Assembly: GCA_002409145.1 (NCBI GenBank)
Contig: DHUL01000023.1
Span: forward strand, 38,933-46,304
Origin: Bacteroidales bacterium UBA5235
GTDB taxonomy: Bacteria > Bacteroidota > Bacteroidia > Bacteroidales > VadinHA17
Direction: 5' to 3'
Length of the DNA: 7,372 nucleotides
Made by a program: the position numbers and the translations under genes. Below the pieces are notes generated by a model, which searched no databases, was not told the origin of the DNA, and saw nothing but the letters and a program-made list of their open reading frames with translations. Positions within the stretch are counted from its first letter, which is position 1, and every line of letters begins with the position of its first letter. Positions 1 to 7,372 of this stretch are shown in pieces.

Positions 1-350
1 AAATTCATCTCTATCAGGGCGTTCTCCGTCTCCTCCTTCGTGAAGCCGCCGCAAAGGACGTGAGGCACAACATTCACATTGTACTTGTACATAACCGCTG
101 CAGCCAGGGCAATTGTGCCCGGACGTTTTCGCGTGACACGCCTCTCCAGCAGCCCGTCAGGCCTCTCAGTCAGTATCTCCTCATTGCGGTGCGAGGTGAA
201 ATTTATATAGGCGGGTTCATACTCAAGCAACGACTCTATCGTATGGTATATGCGCTCTATGCTGTGCCCCTTCAGCGGCGGGAGCAGCTCAAAGGTAAAG
301 AGCGGTCTTTTTGAGTTCCTTATAAGTTCAATTACAGTAGTCTTCTCCAT
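1..350 (-). CDS. metF: 5,10-methylenetetrahydrofolate reductase, N-terminal part (3' end cut by window edge)
   Basis: MetF is a cytoplasmic flavoprotein that reduces 5,10-methylene-THF to 5-methyl-THF, the methyl donor for methionine synthase. I translated 116 codons from ATG 350-348 to the window edge, and the frame stays open. The protein starts MEKTTVIELI. It has the family's N-terminal strand motif FELLPP (residues 20-25), whose Glu21 aligns with the catalytic glutamate of E. coli MetF (Glu28 in FEFFPP). Next come INFTSHRNEE (about 54-63), RKRPGT, and PHVLCGGFTKEETENAL (about 96-112), the start of the conserved TIM-barrel core. The LLPP and GGFTKEETENAL wording is typical of Bacteroidota MetF. 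An in-frame stop (the metH TAG) lies just upstream, so ATG 350 is the earliest possible ATG. No clear Shine-Dalgarno precedes it. The start is 9 bp after the metH stop, which suggests cotranscription and possibly translational coupling. About 200 C-terminal residues are outside the window. Confidence 0.95.
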   Translation of the reverse strand, partial: MEKTTVIELIRNSKRPLFTFELLPPLKGHSIERIYHTIESLLEYEPAYINFTSHRNEEILTERPDGLLERRVTRKRPGTIALAAAVMYKYNVNVVPHVLCGGFTKEETENALIEMN

Positions 351-359
351 TATGCAAAT

Positions 360-3300
360 CTAAAGATTCGGGGCCAGCCATCTTGCCGCCTCCTCAACGG
401 TGATTCCGGACCTGGCAGCATAGTCCTCAAGCTGGTCACGGCCAATTGTGCCGACATTGAAATATGACGATCCCGGTGATGCAAATATATAACCGCATAC
501 CGAAGAAACAGGTACCATCACGTAGCTCTCCGTCAGTGAAACACCTATGGTTCCGGTAGCCTTCAGCAGTTCAAAAATCTCCCTTTTCCCGGTATGGTCA
601 GGACAGGCGGGATAGCCCGGCGCCGGCCTGATCCCCTGGTACTTCACCTTGAGCATCTCTGCCATCGTCAGTGTTTCATCAGCTGCATAACCCCAGTGTT
701 TCACCCTTATCTCACGGTGGAGCCATTCGGCTGCCGCCTCGGCGAAGCGGTCAGCGAGTATTCGCAGCATTATGATATGGTAATCATCTCCCGCGATATC
801 GGCCGGAAGCGGGTCTATTGTCTTTACCGTTACCACGAAGAGACCCGCATGGTCATCTTTCTCTGCCACAAAGTCTGCCAGGCACAGGTTATGGTGCCCC
901 GCCTCCTTTTCCTCCTGGTTACGCAGGAAGCGAAGCCATGTTTCGCCAGTGGGCGGATTGCTCCCATGGCTGCCTCCCGGGCTGCCGGCAGAACCTGAAT
1001 CTGTGCCTGTAATCAGCCTGACATCATCGCCATGCCGCTCAGCAGGGAAAATCCCCGAGAGCGCCTCGGCCACCAAAAGATCACCACTGATGATCCGTTC
1101 TATCATCGCCAGGGCATCATCATACAGCTTCTTCGCCTCGGCGCCCTTGACGGGATCACTGAAGATGTCAGGATACTTGCCATTGATCTTCCATGCGAAG
1201 AAGAAAAAGGTCCAGTCAATATAATCTGCCAGGGTACGCAGGCTCACCGGTCCTGAATTGATTACTCCGGGCCTCACAGGAGCAGGCATGGGCTGAAGGG
1301 TCTTCAGGCTGTTGGCCCTTGCTGCTGCCAGCGTGATAATTCTCTTCTCCCTGCGCGAAGCCTCATGGTCACGGCGAAGCTTCTCATACTTCTCCTTAAC
1401 AGAGGAAGCCAGTGCGCCGTCAGGAGCCACCAACCCCGACATAAGGGGCACAGCCCGCGATGCATCCTTCACATATACAGCATTATATGAGTAAACCGGA
1501 GCTATCCTTACCGCTGTATGAATCTCCGAGGTGGTAGCACCGCCGATCAGAAGCGGGATCCTCATCCCCCTCTCCTCCATGAGTGTTGCGATATGAACCA
1601 TCTCCTCAAGCGACGGGGTGATCAGTCCGGAAACACCAATGAAGTCAACATTTTCCTTCACGGCAGTATCGAGTATCTTTTCAGCGGGAACCATTACGCC
1701 GAGGTCTATAACCTCATAGTTGTTGCATGACAGTATAACACCCACTATGTTTTTCCCGATGTCATGCACGTCGCCCTTGACGGTGGCCAGCAGGACCTTC
1801 CCGGCGGATGATGCCTCTCCCCCTTTCATCTCCGCTTCGATATGTGGTGTCAGTTTCGCCACGGCCTTCTTCATCACCCTGGCACTCTTTACCACCTGAG
1901 GCAGGAACATGCGTCCCGACCCGAACAGGTCTCCCACAACGTTCATTCCGTCCATCAGCGGGCCCTCGATGACCCTCAGGGCCCTGTCATAGAGCGGCCG
2001 CGCCTCCTCAACATCCTCTTCGATGTAGGTGTCGATCCCGTTTACAAGCGCATGCTTGATGCGGGTCACCACATCGCCGTCACGCCACTCGAGGTGCTTT
2101 GCGCCCTCCTCCTGTTTCGCTCCCTTCATGGTCGATGCGTACTGCAGCAACCTGTCAGTGGCATCCTTCCTGCGGTTCAGCACCACATCCTCTGTCAGTT
2201 GCAGCAATTGCGGCTCCACTGAGGTATAGACCTTCAGCAGACCGGGGTTGACTATGCCCATGTCCATTCCGGCCCTGATGGCATGATACAGGAAAACGGC
2301 ATGCATTGCCTCCCTTACCGGGTCATTGCCACGGAACGAGAACGACAGGTTGCTCACCCCGCCGCTCACTCTTGCATGTGGCAGGCCGGATTTGATATAC
2401 TCAGTGATTTTAATGTAGTCTACAGCATAGTTGTTGTGCTCCTCGATACCTGTGGCTATTGCAAGGATATTGGGATCGATGAAGATGTCTTCCGGGGGGA
2501 AGCCGGCTTTCTCCGTCAGCAGGCGGTACGATCTGTCAGCCACCTCCTTTCGTCTGTCGAAGGTGGCAGCCTGCCCCTTCTCATCAAAGAGCATGACCAC
2601 CGCGGCAGCGCCGTAACGCCTCACCAGCCGGGCTTTCTTCAGGAAATCCTCCTCACCCTCCTTCAGGCTGATAGAGTTGACCACCGGTTTGCCCTGTATG
2701 CACTGCAGGCCTGCCTCAAGCACCTCCCACTTCGAAGAGTCAACCATTATTGGCAGCTTCGCAATATCAGGCTCACTCATCAGTATGTTGATGAACCGTT
2801 TCATGGCTGTGGCGCCGTCTATCATGGCATCATCCATACATATGTCTATCACCTGGGCGCCACCCTCCACCTGGTCACGCGCCACATCCAGCGCTGCCGA
2901 AAAGTTTCCCTCGCGGATCAGCCTAGCGAATTTTATCGATCCGGCAACGTTTGTACGCTCACCTATGTTGACGAAGTTGCTGTCAGGACGGATCACCAGC
3001 GGCTCGAGGCCTGCAAGTGCTGTGACATGTTTCCTTTCCGGAAGCGACCTAGGTTTCTGCCCCGCGGCGGCGGAAGCTATAACCTTAATATGGTCCGGGG
3101 TGGTGCCGCAGCAGCCGCCGATGATGTTCACCCAGCCGTTCTGGATGAAGCTTTTTATGATGTTGCCCATGTATTCGGGCGACTGGTCATACTCTGCAAA
3201 CTGGTTGGGCAGCCCGGCATTGGGGTGGGCCGAGACGTGGAATGGCGCCTTTGCTGCGAGCTCCTCTATGAACGGTCTGAGTTGTTCAGCCCCGAGTGCA

Positions 3301-4028
3301 CAGTTCAGCCCTATGCTCAGCAGCGGGTAGTGCGACATGGTTATAAGGAACGCCTCGAGAGTCTGGCCGGTCAGTGTGCGGCCGCTGGCATCGGTGATGG
3401 TTCCGGAAATCATTACGGGAAGATCAACCCCTTTCTCCTCAAGCACCCCGCTGATGGCAAATAGTGCCGCCTTGGCGTTGAGCCCGTCAAAGACTGTCTC
3501 CACAAGGATGATGTCAACGCCACCATCGATCAGTCCCCGCACCTGTTCACCGTAAGCTTCCGCAAGGTCGGCGAATGTTACCGTGCGGGCTCCGGGGTCA
3601 TTCACATCGGGAGACATTGAAGCGGTACGGTTGGTGGGTCCGACAGAGCCGGCCACCCATGCCTCGCAGCCTGTTTCGGCACGGTGTTGCTCCGCTGCCT
3701 CCTGTGCGAGACGTGCAGCAGCGACGTTCATATCATATACCAGAGGTTCCATGGCATAATCAGCCATGGATATCCTGTTTGCGTTGAAGGTGTTGGTGCT
3801 GATGATGTCAGCTCCTGCCCTGAGGTAACTCAGGTGAATATCCCTGATGATACCGGGCTGTGTCAGCGACAGCAGGTCATTGTTACCCTTGAGTGACCGG
3901 GAATGGCTGGTGTACTGTGCACCCCGGTACTGTTCCTCGGTGAGCCTGTGACGCTGTATCATGGTGCCCATGGCACCGTCGAGAACCAGTATTCTCTCAG
4001 CCAGTGCCTCTCTGACAGATCTTTTCAA
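360..4028 (-). CDS. metH: Cobalamin-dependent methionine synthase (5-methyltetrahydrofolate-homocysteine methyltransferase), full length
   Basis: MetH moves the methyl group of 5-methyl-THF via methylcobalamin to homocysteine, in the cytoplasm. The 1222 residues match the usual full-length form (E. coli about 1227) and hold all four modules in order. The homocysteine domain (about 10-325) has LDGAMGTMIQ and zinc ligands Cys243, Cys306 and Cys307 (GGCCGTTPDHI). The pterin domain (about 345-625) has NIGERTNVAGS and SGGVSNLSFSFRGN. The cobalamin cap and Rossmann domains (about 650-875) have GDVHDIGKN, with axial ligand His755, Asp753 and Ser806 of SGLITPS. After a charged helical linker (about 876-905), the AdoMet reactivation domain (about 925-1222) has Asp938, Glu1097, RPAPGYPACPDHT (Arg1134) and Tyr1189. 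All expected catalytic residues are present. The start is TTG at 4028-4026: an in-frame stop lies at 4049-4047, the next Met (20) falls inside LDGAMGTM, and the family normally begins about here. A Gly/Ser-rich insertion sits near 1008-1028. The stop is TAG. metF follows after 9 bp. Confidence 0.97.
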   Translation of the reverse strand: MKRSVREALAERILVLDGAMGTMIQRHRLTEEQYRGAQYTSHSRSLKGNNDLLSLTQPGIIRDIHLSYLRAGADIISTNTFNANRISMADYAMEPLVYDMNVAAARLAQEAAEQHRAETGCEAWVAGSVGPTNRTASMSPDVNDPGARTVTFADLAEAYGEQVRGLIDGGVDIILVETVFDGLNAKAALFAISGVLEEKGVDLPVMISGTITDASGRTLTGQTLEAFLITMSHYPLLSIGLNCALGAEQLRPFIEELAAKAPFHVSAHPNAGLPNQFAEYDQSPEYMGNIIKSFIQNGWVNIIGGCCGTTPDHIKVIASAAAGQKPRSLPERKHVTALAGLEPLVIRPDSNFVNIGERTNVAGSIKFARLIREGNFSAALDVARDQVEGGAQVIDICMDDAMIDGATAMKRFINILMSEPDIAKLPIMVDSSKWEVLEAGLQCIQGKPVVNSISLKEGEEDFLKKARLVRRYGAAAVVMLFDEKGQAATFDRRKEVADRSYRLLTEKAGFPPEDIFIDPNILAIATGIEEHNNYAVDYIKITEYIKSGLPHARVSGGVSNLSFSFRGNDPVREAMHAVFLYHAIRAGMDMGIVNPGLLKVYTSVEPQLLQLTEDVVLNRRKDATDRLLQYASTMKGAKQEEGAKHLEWRDGDVVTRIKHALVNGIDTYIEEDVEEARPLYDRALRVIEGPLMDGMNVVGDLFGSGRMFLPQVVKSARVMKKAVAKLTPHIEAEMKGGEASSAGKVLLATVKGDVHDIGKNIVGVILSCNNYEVIDLGVMVPAEKILDTAVKENVDFIGVSGLITPSLEEMVHIATLMEERGMRIPLLIGGATTSEIHTAVRIAPVYSYNAVYVKDASRAVPLMSGLVAPDGALASSVKEKYEKLRRDHEASRREKRIITLAAARANSLKTLQPMPAPVRPGVINSGPVSLRTLADYIDWTFFFFAWKINGKYPDIFSDPVKGAEAKKLYDDALAMIERIISGDLLVAEALSGIFPAERHGDDVRLITGTDSGSAGSPGGSHGSNPPTGETWLRFLRNQEEKEAGHHNLCLADFVAEKDDHAGLFVVTVKTIDPLPADIAGDDYHIIMLRILADRFAEAAAEWLHREIRVKHWGYAADETLTMAEMLKVKYQGIRPAPGYPACPDHTGKREIFELLKATGTIGVSLTESYVMVPVSSVCGYIFASPGSSYFNVGTIGRDQLEDYAARSGITVEEAARWLAPNL
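945..1007 (-). other. Gly/Ser-rich insertion in the MetH reactivation domain (about residues 1008-1028)
   Basis: This segment of metH encodes a low-complexity stretch (GTDSGSAGSPGGSHGSNPPTG) between the part of the AdoMet domain ending GDDVRLI and the part resuming WLRFLRNQ. In E. coli MetH, as I recall it, the corresponding strands (GDDIEIY ... FLRQQ-like) are joined by a much shorter connection. The reading frame is intact and the conserved residues on both sides are present, so this looks like a flexible surface loop rather than damage. The exact borders are approximate because no alignment was run. Confidence 0.55.
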
Positions 4029-4050
4029 TGTCTGGTGTTTTTTGGTTCAG

Positions 4051-4058
4051 CAAAACTA
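4051..4058 (-). promoter_or_regulatory. Possible Bacteroidota-type promoter (-7 element TAGTTTTG) for metH-metF
   Basis: On the minus strand TAGTTTTG matches the TAnnTTTG -7 consensus described for Bacteroidota primary sigma factors. A loose -33 candidate (TTTTC, 4082-4078; consensus TTTG/TTG) lies 19 nt upstream. The predicted transcript would start near 4046-4043 and carry a leader of roughly 15-18 nt before the TTG start. The leader is A-rich (AAAAAA at 4042-4037), as is common where Shine-Dalgarno is not used. The motif is short and would occur often by chance; its position is the main support. Confidence 0.4.
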
Positions 4059-4078
4059 ACTTAAAGCTGTGATATATG

Positions 4079-4105
4079 AAAACCAGGTTGTGTACAGCGA
4101 CCTGG
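4079..4105 (-). terminator. Weak hairpin plus short T-run downstream of the HTCS gene
   Basis: Read on the minus strand, CCAGGT (4105-4100) can pair with ACCTGG (4088-4083), followed at once by TTTT (4082-4079). The stem is 6 perfect pairs; past an A·C mismatch one more G-C pair is possible, leaving a loop of about 7 nt. It starts about 15 nt after the HTCS stop codon, where a terminator would be expected. The short stem and only four T residues make it a weak intrinsic terminator at best, and partial readthrough into metH is possible. The T-run overlaps the proposed metH -33 region. Confidence 0.35.
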
Positions 4106-4120
4106 CGCCATAATCTCTCA

Positions 4121-7100
4121 CTAAGAACCAGGTCTGCCGGAATGAACATTCATCACAGGCTTTGCTTCCTCCGAAGTCCTGACATGATTCTTTATGAATT
4201 CAACAGGAGTCATTCCAAATTGCTTTTGAAAACACTTGGAGAAATATGATGGATTGCGAAATCCCACCATATAACAGACCTCGCTTACAAGATAACTGTT
4301 CTCAAGCATAAGGGCTGCAGCCTTCTTCAGTCTGATTATCTGGATCAGTTCGTTGGGAGTCACATCGACCAGAGTCTTGATCTTGGCGAAAAATCCCGAA
4401 CGGCTTATGTACATCTGCCTGACAATCAGATCAACAGACAGGTCGGCATTTGAAATGTTTTCTTCAATAATGTTATTAACATGTGAGAGGAACTCCTCGT
4501 TTGAGTGGTTGGGGGCAACGCCGCTCAGGGGCACCAGTGGCATCCTGGAGAACTTCTCAATCATGGTCTTGCGCATATCCAGAAGGTTTTTGATACACGC
4601 ACAGAGATATCTGACCGAGAAAGGTTTCTCGATGAAAATATCAACCCCGGCCTCCATTCCCTCTACCTTTGCTTTGACATCAGTCTTGGCGGTCAGCATC
4701 ACAAACGGGATGTGACTCAGGTACAGGTTGCCGCGTATTGCCTTGCAGAGCTCAATCCCGTCCATAACGGGCATCATCCAGTCACATACGAGAATGGAGA
4801 TGGAGTTGGCCTTCATCAGTTCGAGCGCTTCAGCCCCGTTTCGTGCTGTCAGCACGTTATAATCAGCTGCCAGTGTATCATACAGAAAGACCATCATCTC
4901 AAGATTGTCCTCGACAATCAGCAACGAGCAGCGCCCGTCTGCACAGGCATGGACCGATTCATCACTCAGGATGTCATCTGGTTTGCTTCTGTCGCCTTCT
5001 CCGGCTTTATTATCGGGTTGCCTGAGCGGCAGGGTAACAGTAAAAGTACTACCCTGCCCCGGAGCGGAGTCTACTGTCACTGTTCCGTTATGCAGGCTCA
5101 CAATGCTTTTGACAATGCTCAGTCCGATACCGGTGCCTGACTTGCTTTCAGATAAGCGGTAAAAGGGTTTGAAAATATTATCCCTCTCATTATGCGGAAT
5201 GCCGCAGCCGTCATCATCCACAATGATTTGGAAGTTCTGCTCTGCCTCATTGCGGATGCATTTCAGCTCAACCATGCTGCTGGCATACTTGGCTGCGTTG
5301 GTCAGCAGGTTGCTCATTATCTTGGTGACTGCTTCAAGATCAACCTCGGCTTCAAAATCCTCCATCCCGGACACCATGACTTTCATCCCTGACTGGGTCA
5401 TATATGGCATGTAGGTCTCCACAATGGAATTTATAAGAGCGGGAATGTTACGCCGTGTAAAGTCAAGTTTAATATCAGGGTCCTGCTCTATCTTCCTGAA
5501 ATCAAGGAGCTGATTCACCAGGGAGAGGAGTCGCCTGCTGTTACGGTCAATGGTATTAAGATCATCACGTATCTTCGCAACCCTGGTTTCGGGCATCATG
5601 AGAATCCTTTCAACCGGGGCGGTGATCAGTGATAGGGGAGTGCGTATTTCGTGGGCAATGACAGTAAAGAACCGTATCTTCTCATCATAAGTCTCCTTCT
5701 CCCTCTGCTGGTTCAGCAACTCCATCTTCTGCCGGTTTTTCTTTTCCGACCGGCGGATAAGAAAGACAAACAGCCATATCAGGAGCAGGATCGCGAAGAT
5801 GATATAAAGGATTATGAATAAGGGTGAAAACATCAGCGGAGGGCGAATATAAATCTGTATCGCCTTATAGTCGTCACCCCACATGTCATTGCCGTTCGAG
5901 GAGCGGACCTGAAACTCGTAGTTGCCCGGGGAGAGGTTCGTGTAGGTGGCTGTTCTGTTGTTTGAGACATAATTCCATTCTTCATCATAGCCTTTAAGCC
6001 GGTATGAATAACTGATCTTCCCTGGAGCATAATAAGATATGGCTGAATAGGAGATGACTATATTGTTCTCATCGGGTTTCAGTTCAATTTTCTCCTGGAA
6101 ATTAACCGCCTTCTGCAGAATGGTTTTATCAGATGCCTTTACTGTTTCATTATTGACAAGTAACCCGGTAAGCACCACATCCGGAACAGTATTATCAATG
6201 ATGATCCGGTGCGGAAAGAAAGAGTTGAATCCGTTCACTGATCCGAAATAAATCCTGCCGTCACTTGCTTTATAGCCGGATGAAGCTATGAAGTGGTCGC
6301 TCTGCAGGCCGTCAGGCTTGCTGTAAGCAATGCAGTTCCCGTTATCGGGATCAAAGCGTAGCAGACCGTTGGTGGTTGACAGCCACAGTATATGATTATC
6401 GCCTTCAATGCAGCAAATATGGTCATCCCTTTCACGTACAGCAACATATTCAAAGTTATCATTCACCGGGTTGTAGCGAAACAGTCCCCTGGCAGTGCCG
6501 GCCCAGAGCACGTCACTTTGGTCGATAAACAGTGAGTTGACAATTTCTTCAGGGAAATATGCACCGGCGCGACGCGGGAGATACTCCTTCCATTCATCCC
6601 TTTGGGGATTATATCGCTGCAAGCCCCTGCCCTGGGTGGCAAACCATATGAATCCTTTCTTATCCTGACAGATATCTATCACGGTAACGCCTGTCCTCCT
6701 GACCACGGTAAACCTTTCATTTTCACGGTCATATACTTCAATGCCGCTCATGGTGCCTATCCACATGGCAGAACCGCGGTCTTTGAAAATCGAGTATGCA
6801 CTCATGTTTTCAAGGCCACCATAGCTATTGCTGCTGTATACCCTGAACCTGCCCGTAAGGGTATTATAGATATTTATCCCGCCGGTATAAGTACCAATCC
6901 ACAGGTCATCACCATCAAAACAAAGAGCATGAACATTGTGGAATGAGATGCTGTTCTGACCCGGAACGGGCATGAAATGCCTGTGGCTGCCATCAGACGG
7001 TCTGTACCTGATCAGCCCCTGGTCATCCGTCCCGATCCAGATATCACCATTATCTCCTTCGCAGATTTTGCTCACTATGCTTCCGGATTTTGATCCTGTG

Positions 7101-7372
7101 AACCGTGAGCAGTTGTTGCCATAGAAGAGGCCGTCATATGGAGAGATATAATTGATCCCTCCGTAATAGGTCCCTATCCAGAATCCACCCTCGTGATCAC
7201 GGGTGACAGGATAGACGAACTTATCACTTATGGTTGCAGGGTCACTGTAATCAGGAACGTAGTATTCATAATTGCCTGACAGGATGTCAAACAGAATAAG
7301 CCCCTCGTCAGTGCCGATGAACAGTTTGCCGGGCTCGTATTCGGATATTGAGTGGATGTGCATGACAGGCTC
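4121..7372 (-). CDS. Hybrid two-component system sensor/regulator (HTCS; N-terminus beyond window edge)
   Basis: This is a one-protein signalling system in which a periplasmic sensor drives an inner-membrane kinase fused to its own transcription factor. Residues are numbered from the Met at 7363-7361, but the frame is open to the edge (Glu-Pro-Val precede it), so this is not the start. Residues 1-385 hold about nine two-component propeller blades of the type LWIGT..GGI..Y. A Y_Y_Y domain (about 430-505; YRLKGYDEEW, YTNLSPGNYEFQV) precedes one transmembrane helix (about 511-536). The kinase has His571 (HEIRTP), an N-box around Asn685-Asn689, DDDGCGIP (716-723) and GTGIGL (743-748). The receiver (about 812-930) has Glu818/Asp819, phospho-acceptor Asp861 (CDWMMPVMDG), Thr891 and Lys913. 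The AraC-type helix-turn-helix covers about 971-1060. No key residue is missing. Relatives run about 1300-1400 residues, so roughly 250-350 are outside. HTCS proteins usually sense oligosaccharides and switch on polysaccharide utilisation loci; this ligand cannot be read from sequence. The stop is TAG. Confidence 0.95.
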   Translation of the reverse strand, partial: EPVMHIHSISEYEPGKLFIGTDEGLILFDILSGNYEYYVPDYSDPATISDKFVYPVTRDHEGGFWIGTYYGGINYISPYDGLFYGNNCSRFTGSKSGSIVSKICEGDNGDIWIGTDDQGLIRYRPSDGSHRHFMPVPGQNSISFHNVHALCFDGDDLWIGTYTGGINIYNTLTGRFRVYSSNSYGGLENMSAYSIFKDRGSAMWIGTMSGIEVYDRENERFTVVRRTGVTVIDICQDKKGFIWFATQGRGLQRYNPQRDEWKEYLPRRAGAYFPEEIVNSLFIDQSDVLWAGTARGLFRYNPVNDNFEYVAVRERDDHICCIEGDNHILWLSTTNGLLRFDPDNGNCIAYSKPDGLQSDHFIASSGYKASDGRIYFGSVNGFNSFFPHRIIIDNTVPDVVLTGLLVNNETVKASDKTILQKAVNFQEKIELKPDENNIVISYSAISYYAPGKISYSYRLKGYDEEWNYVSNNRTATYTNLSPGNYEFQVRSSNGNDMWGDDYKAIQIYIRPPLMFSPLFIILYIIFAILLLIWLFVFLIRRSEKKNRQKMELLNQQREKETYDEKIRFFTVIAHEIRTPLSLITAPVERILMMPETRVAKIRDDLNTIDRNSRRLLSLVNQLLDFRKIEQDPDIKLDFTRRNIPALINSIVETYMPYMTQSGMKVMVSGMEDFEAEVDLEAVTKIMSNLLTNAAKYASSMVELKCIRNEAEQNFQIIVDDDGCGIPHNERDNIFKPFYRLSESKSGTGIGLSIVKSIVSLHNGTVTVDSAPGQGSTFTVTLPLRQPDNKAGEGDRSKPDDILSDESVHACADGRCSLLIVEDNLEMMVFLYDTLAADYNVLTARNGAEALELMKANSISILVCDWMMPVMDGIELCKAIRGNLYLSHIPFVMLTAKTDVKAKVEGMEAGVDIFIEKPFSVRYLCACIKNLLDMRKTMIEKFSRMPLVPLSGVAPNHSNEEFLSHVNNIIEENISNADLSVDLIVRQMYISRSGFFAKIKTLVDVTPNELIQIIRLKKAAALMLENSYLVSEVCYMVGFRNPSYFSKCFQKQFGMTPVEFIKNHVRTSEEAKPVMNVHSGRPGS
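5756..5833 (-). other. Transmembrane segment of the HTCS (residues about 511-536)
   Basis: The codons encode a hydrophobic run (FSPLFIILYIIFAILLLIW then LFVFLI) that ends in RRSEKKNRQK, a strongly basic stretch that should face the cytoplasm. This places the propeller and Y_Y_Y domains in the periplasm and the kinase, receiver and DNA-binding domains in the cytoplasm. It is followed by a charged linker leading into the His571 box. An N-terminal signal or membrane anchor, usual in this family, would lie outside the window. Confidence 0.85.

Noticed and set aside
60..314. 84-codon open frame on the + strand
   Set aside because: It is antisense to metF, whose minus-strand translation matches the MetF N-terminus throughout.
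2283..3464. 393-codon open frame on the + strand
   Set aside because: It lies wholly antisense to metH, whose product matches its family along the whole length with all catalytic residues. The + strand translation shows no recognisable domain and looks like a shadow of biased codon use.
4103..4110. TGGCGCCA palindrome as an operator
   Set aside because: It is a single 8-bp palindrome with no second copy seen nearby and no known regulator that matches it. Chance is the simpler explanation.
4029..4120. Cobalamin or SAM riboswitch ahead of metH
   Set aside because: The 92-bp gap is too short for a cobalamin riboswitch, I see no B12-box-like sequence, and the predicted leader is only about 15-18 nt.
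4505..5140. 211-codon open frame on the + strand
   Set aside because: It is antisense to the receiver and kinase region of the HTCS, where the minus-strand motifs are unambiguous. The + strand translation has no recognisable motif.
7361..7363. ATG on the minus strand as start of the HTCS
   Set aside because: The frame remains open upstream to the window edge, and translation at this Met begins inside a propeller blade. It is an internal Met of a truncated gene.

Overview
The window looks like chromosomal DNA of a Bacteroidota member, probably Bacteroidales. The case rests on an intact hybrid two-component system (HTCS) architecture that is characteristic of that phylum, a MetF of the Bacteroidota sequence type (FELLPPLKG, GGFTKEETENAL), a possible TAnnTTTG promoter element, and no Shine-Dalgarno sequence at the visible starts. 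Base composition appears near 50% GC by eye; it was not computed. No genus can be named from this sequence.

All three genes lie on the minus strand, so transcription runs from high to low coordinates. Positions 7372-4121 hold most of a large HTCS regulator: a periplasmic beta-propeller sensor, Y_Y_Y domain, one membrane segment, histidine kinase, receiver and AraC-type DNA-binding domain. Its N-terminus lies beyond the window. A 92-bp gap (4120-4029) carries a weak hairpin with a short T-run and a possible promoter. Positions 4028-360 hold full-length cobalamin-dependent methionine synthase (metH), and after 9 bp the start of methylenetetrahydrofolate reductase (metF) runs from 350 off the low-coordinate edge.

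MetF and MetH catalyse consecutive steps. MetF reduces 5,10-methylene-THF to 5-methyl-THF, and MetH transfers that methyl group through cobalamin to homocysteine, giving methionine and THF. Their near-contiguity indicates one transcript. The HTCS is more likely a separate unit, usually tied to sensing extracellular glycans; nothing here shows that it controls metH-metF, and its usual partners (SusC/SusD, glycoside hydrolases) are not in the window.

The window is largely ordinary housekeeping plus one sensor-regulator. I see no mobile element, RNA gene, CRISPR array or riboswitch, and no previously undescribed system. The points worth a second look are the TTG start of metH, a Gly/Ser-rich insertion in its reactivation domain, mutually exclusive hairpins at the HTCS-metH junction, and the position of the HTCS beside methionine genes.
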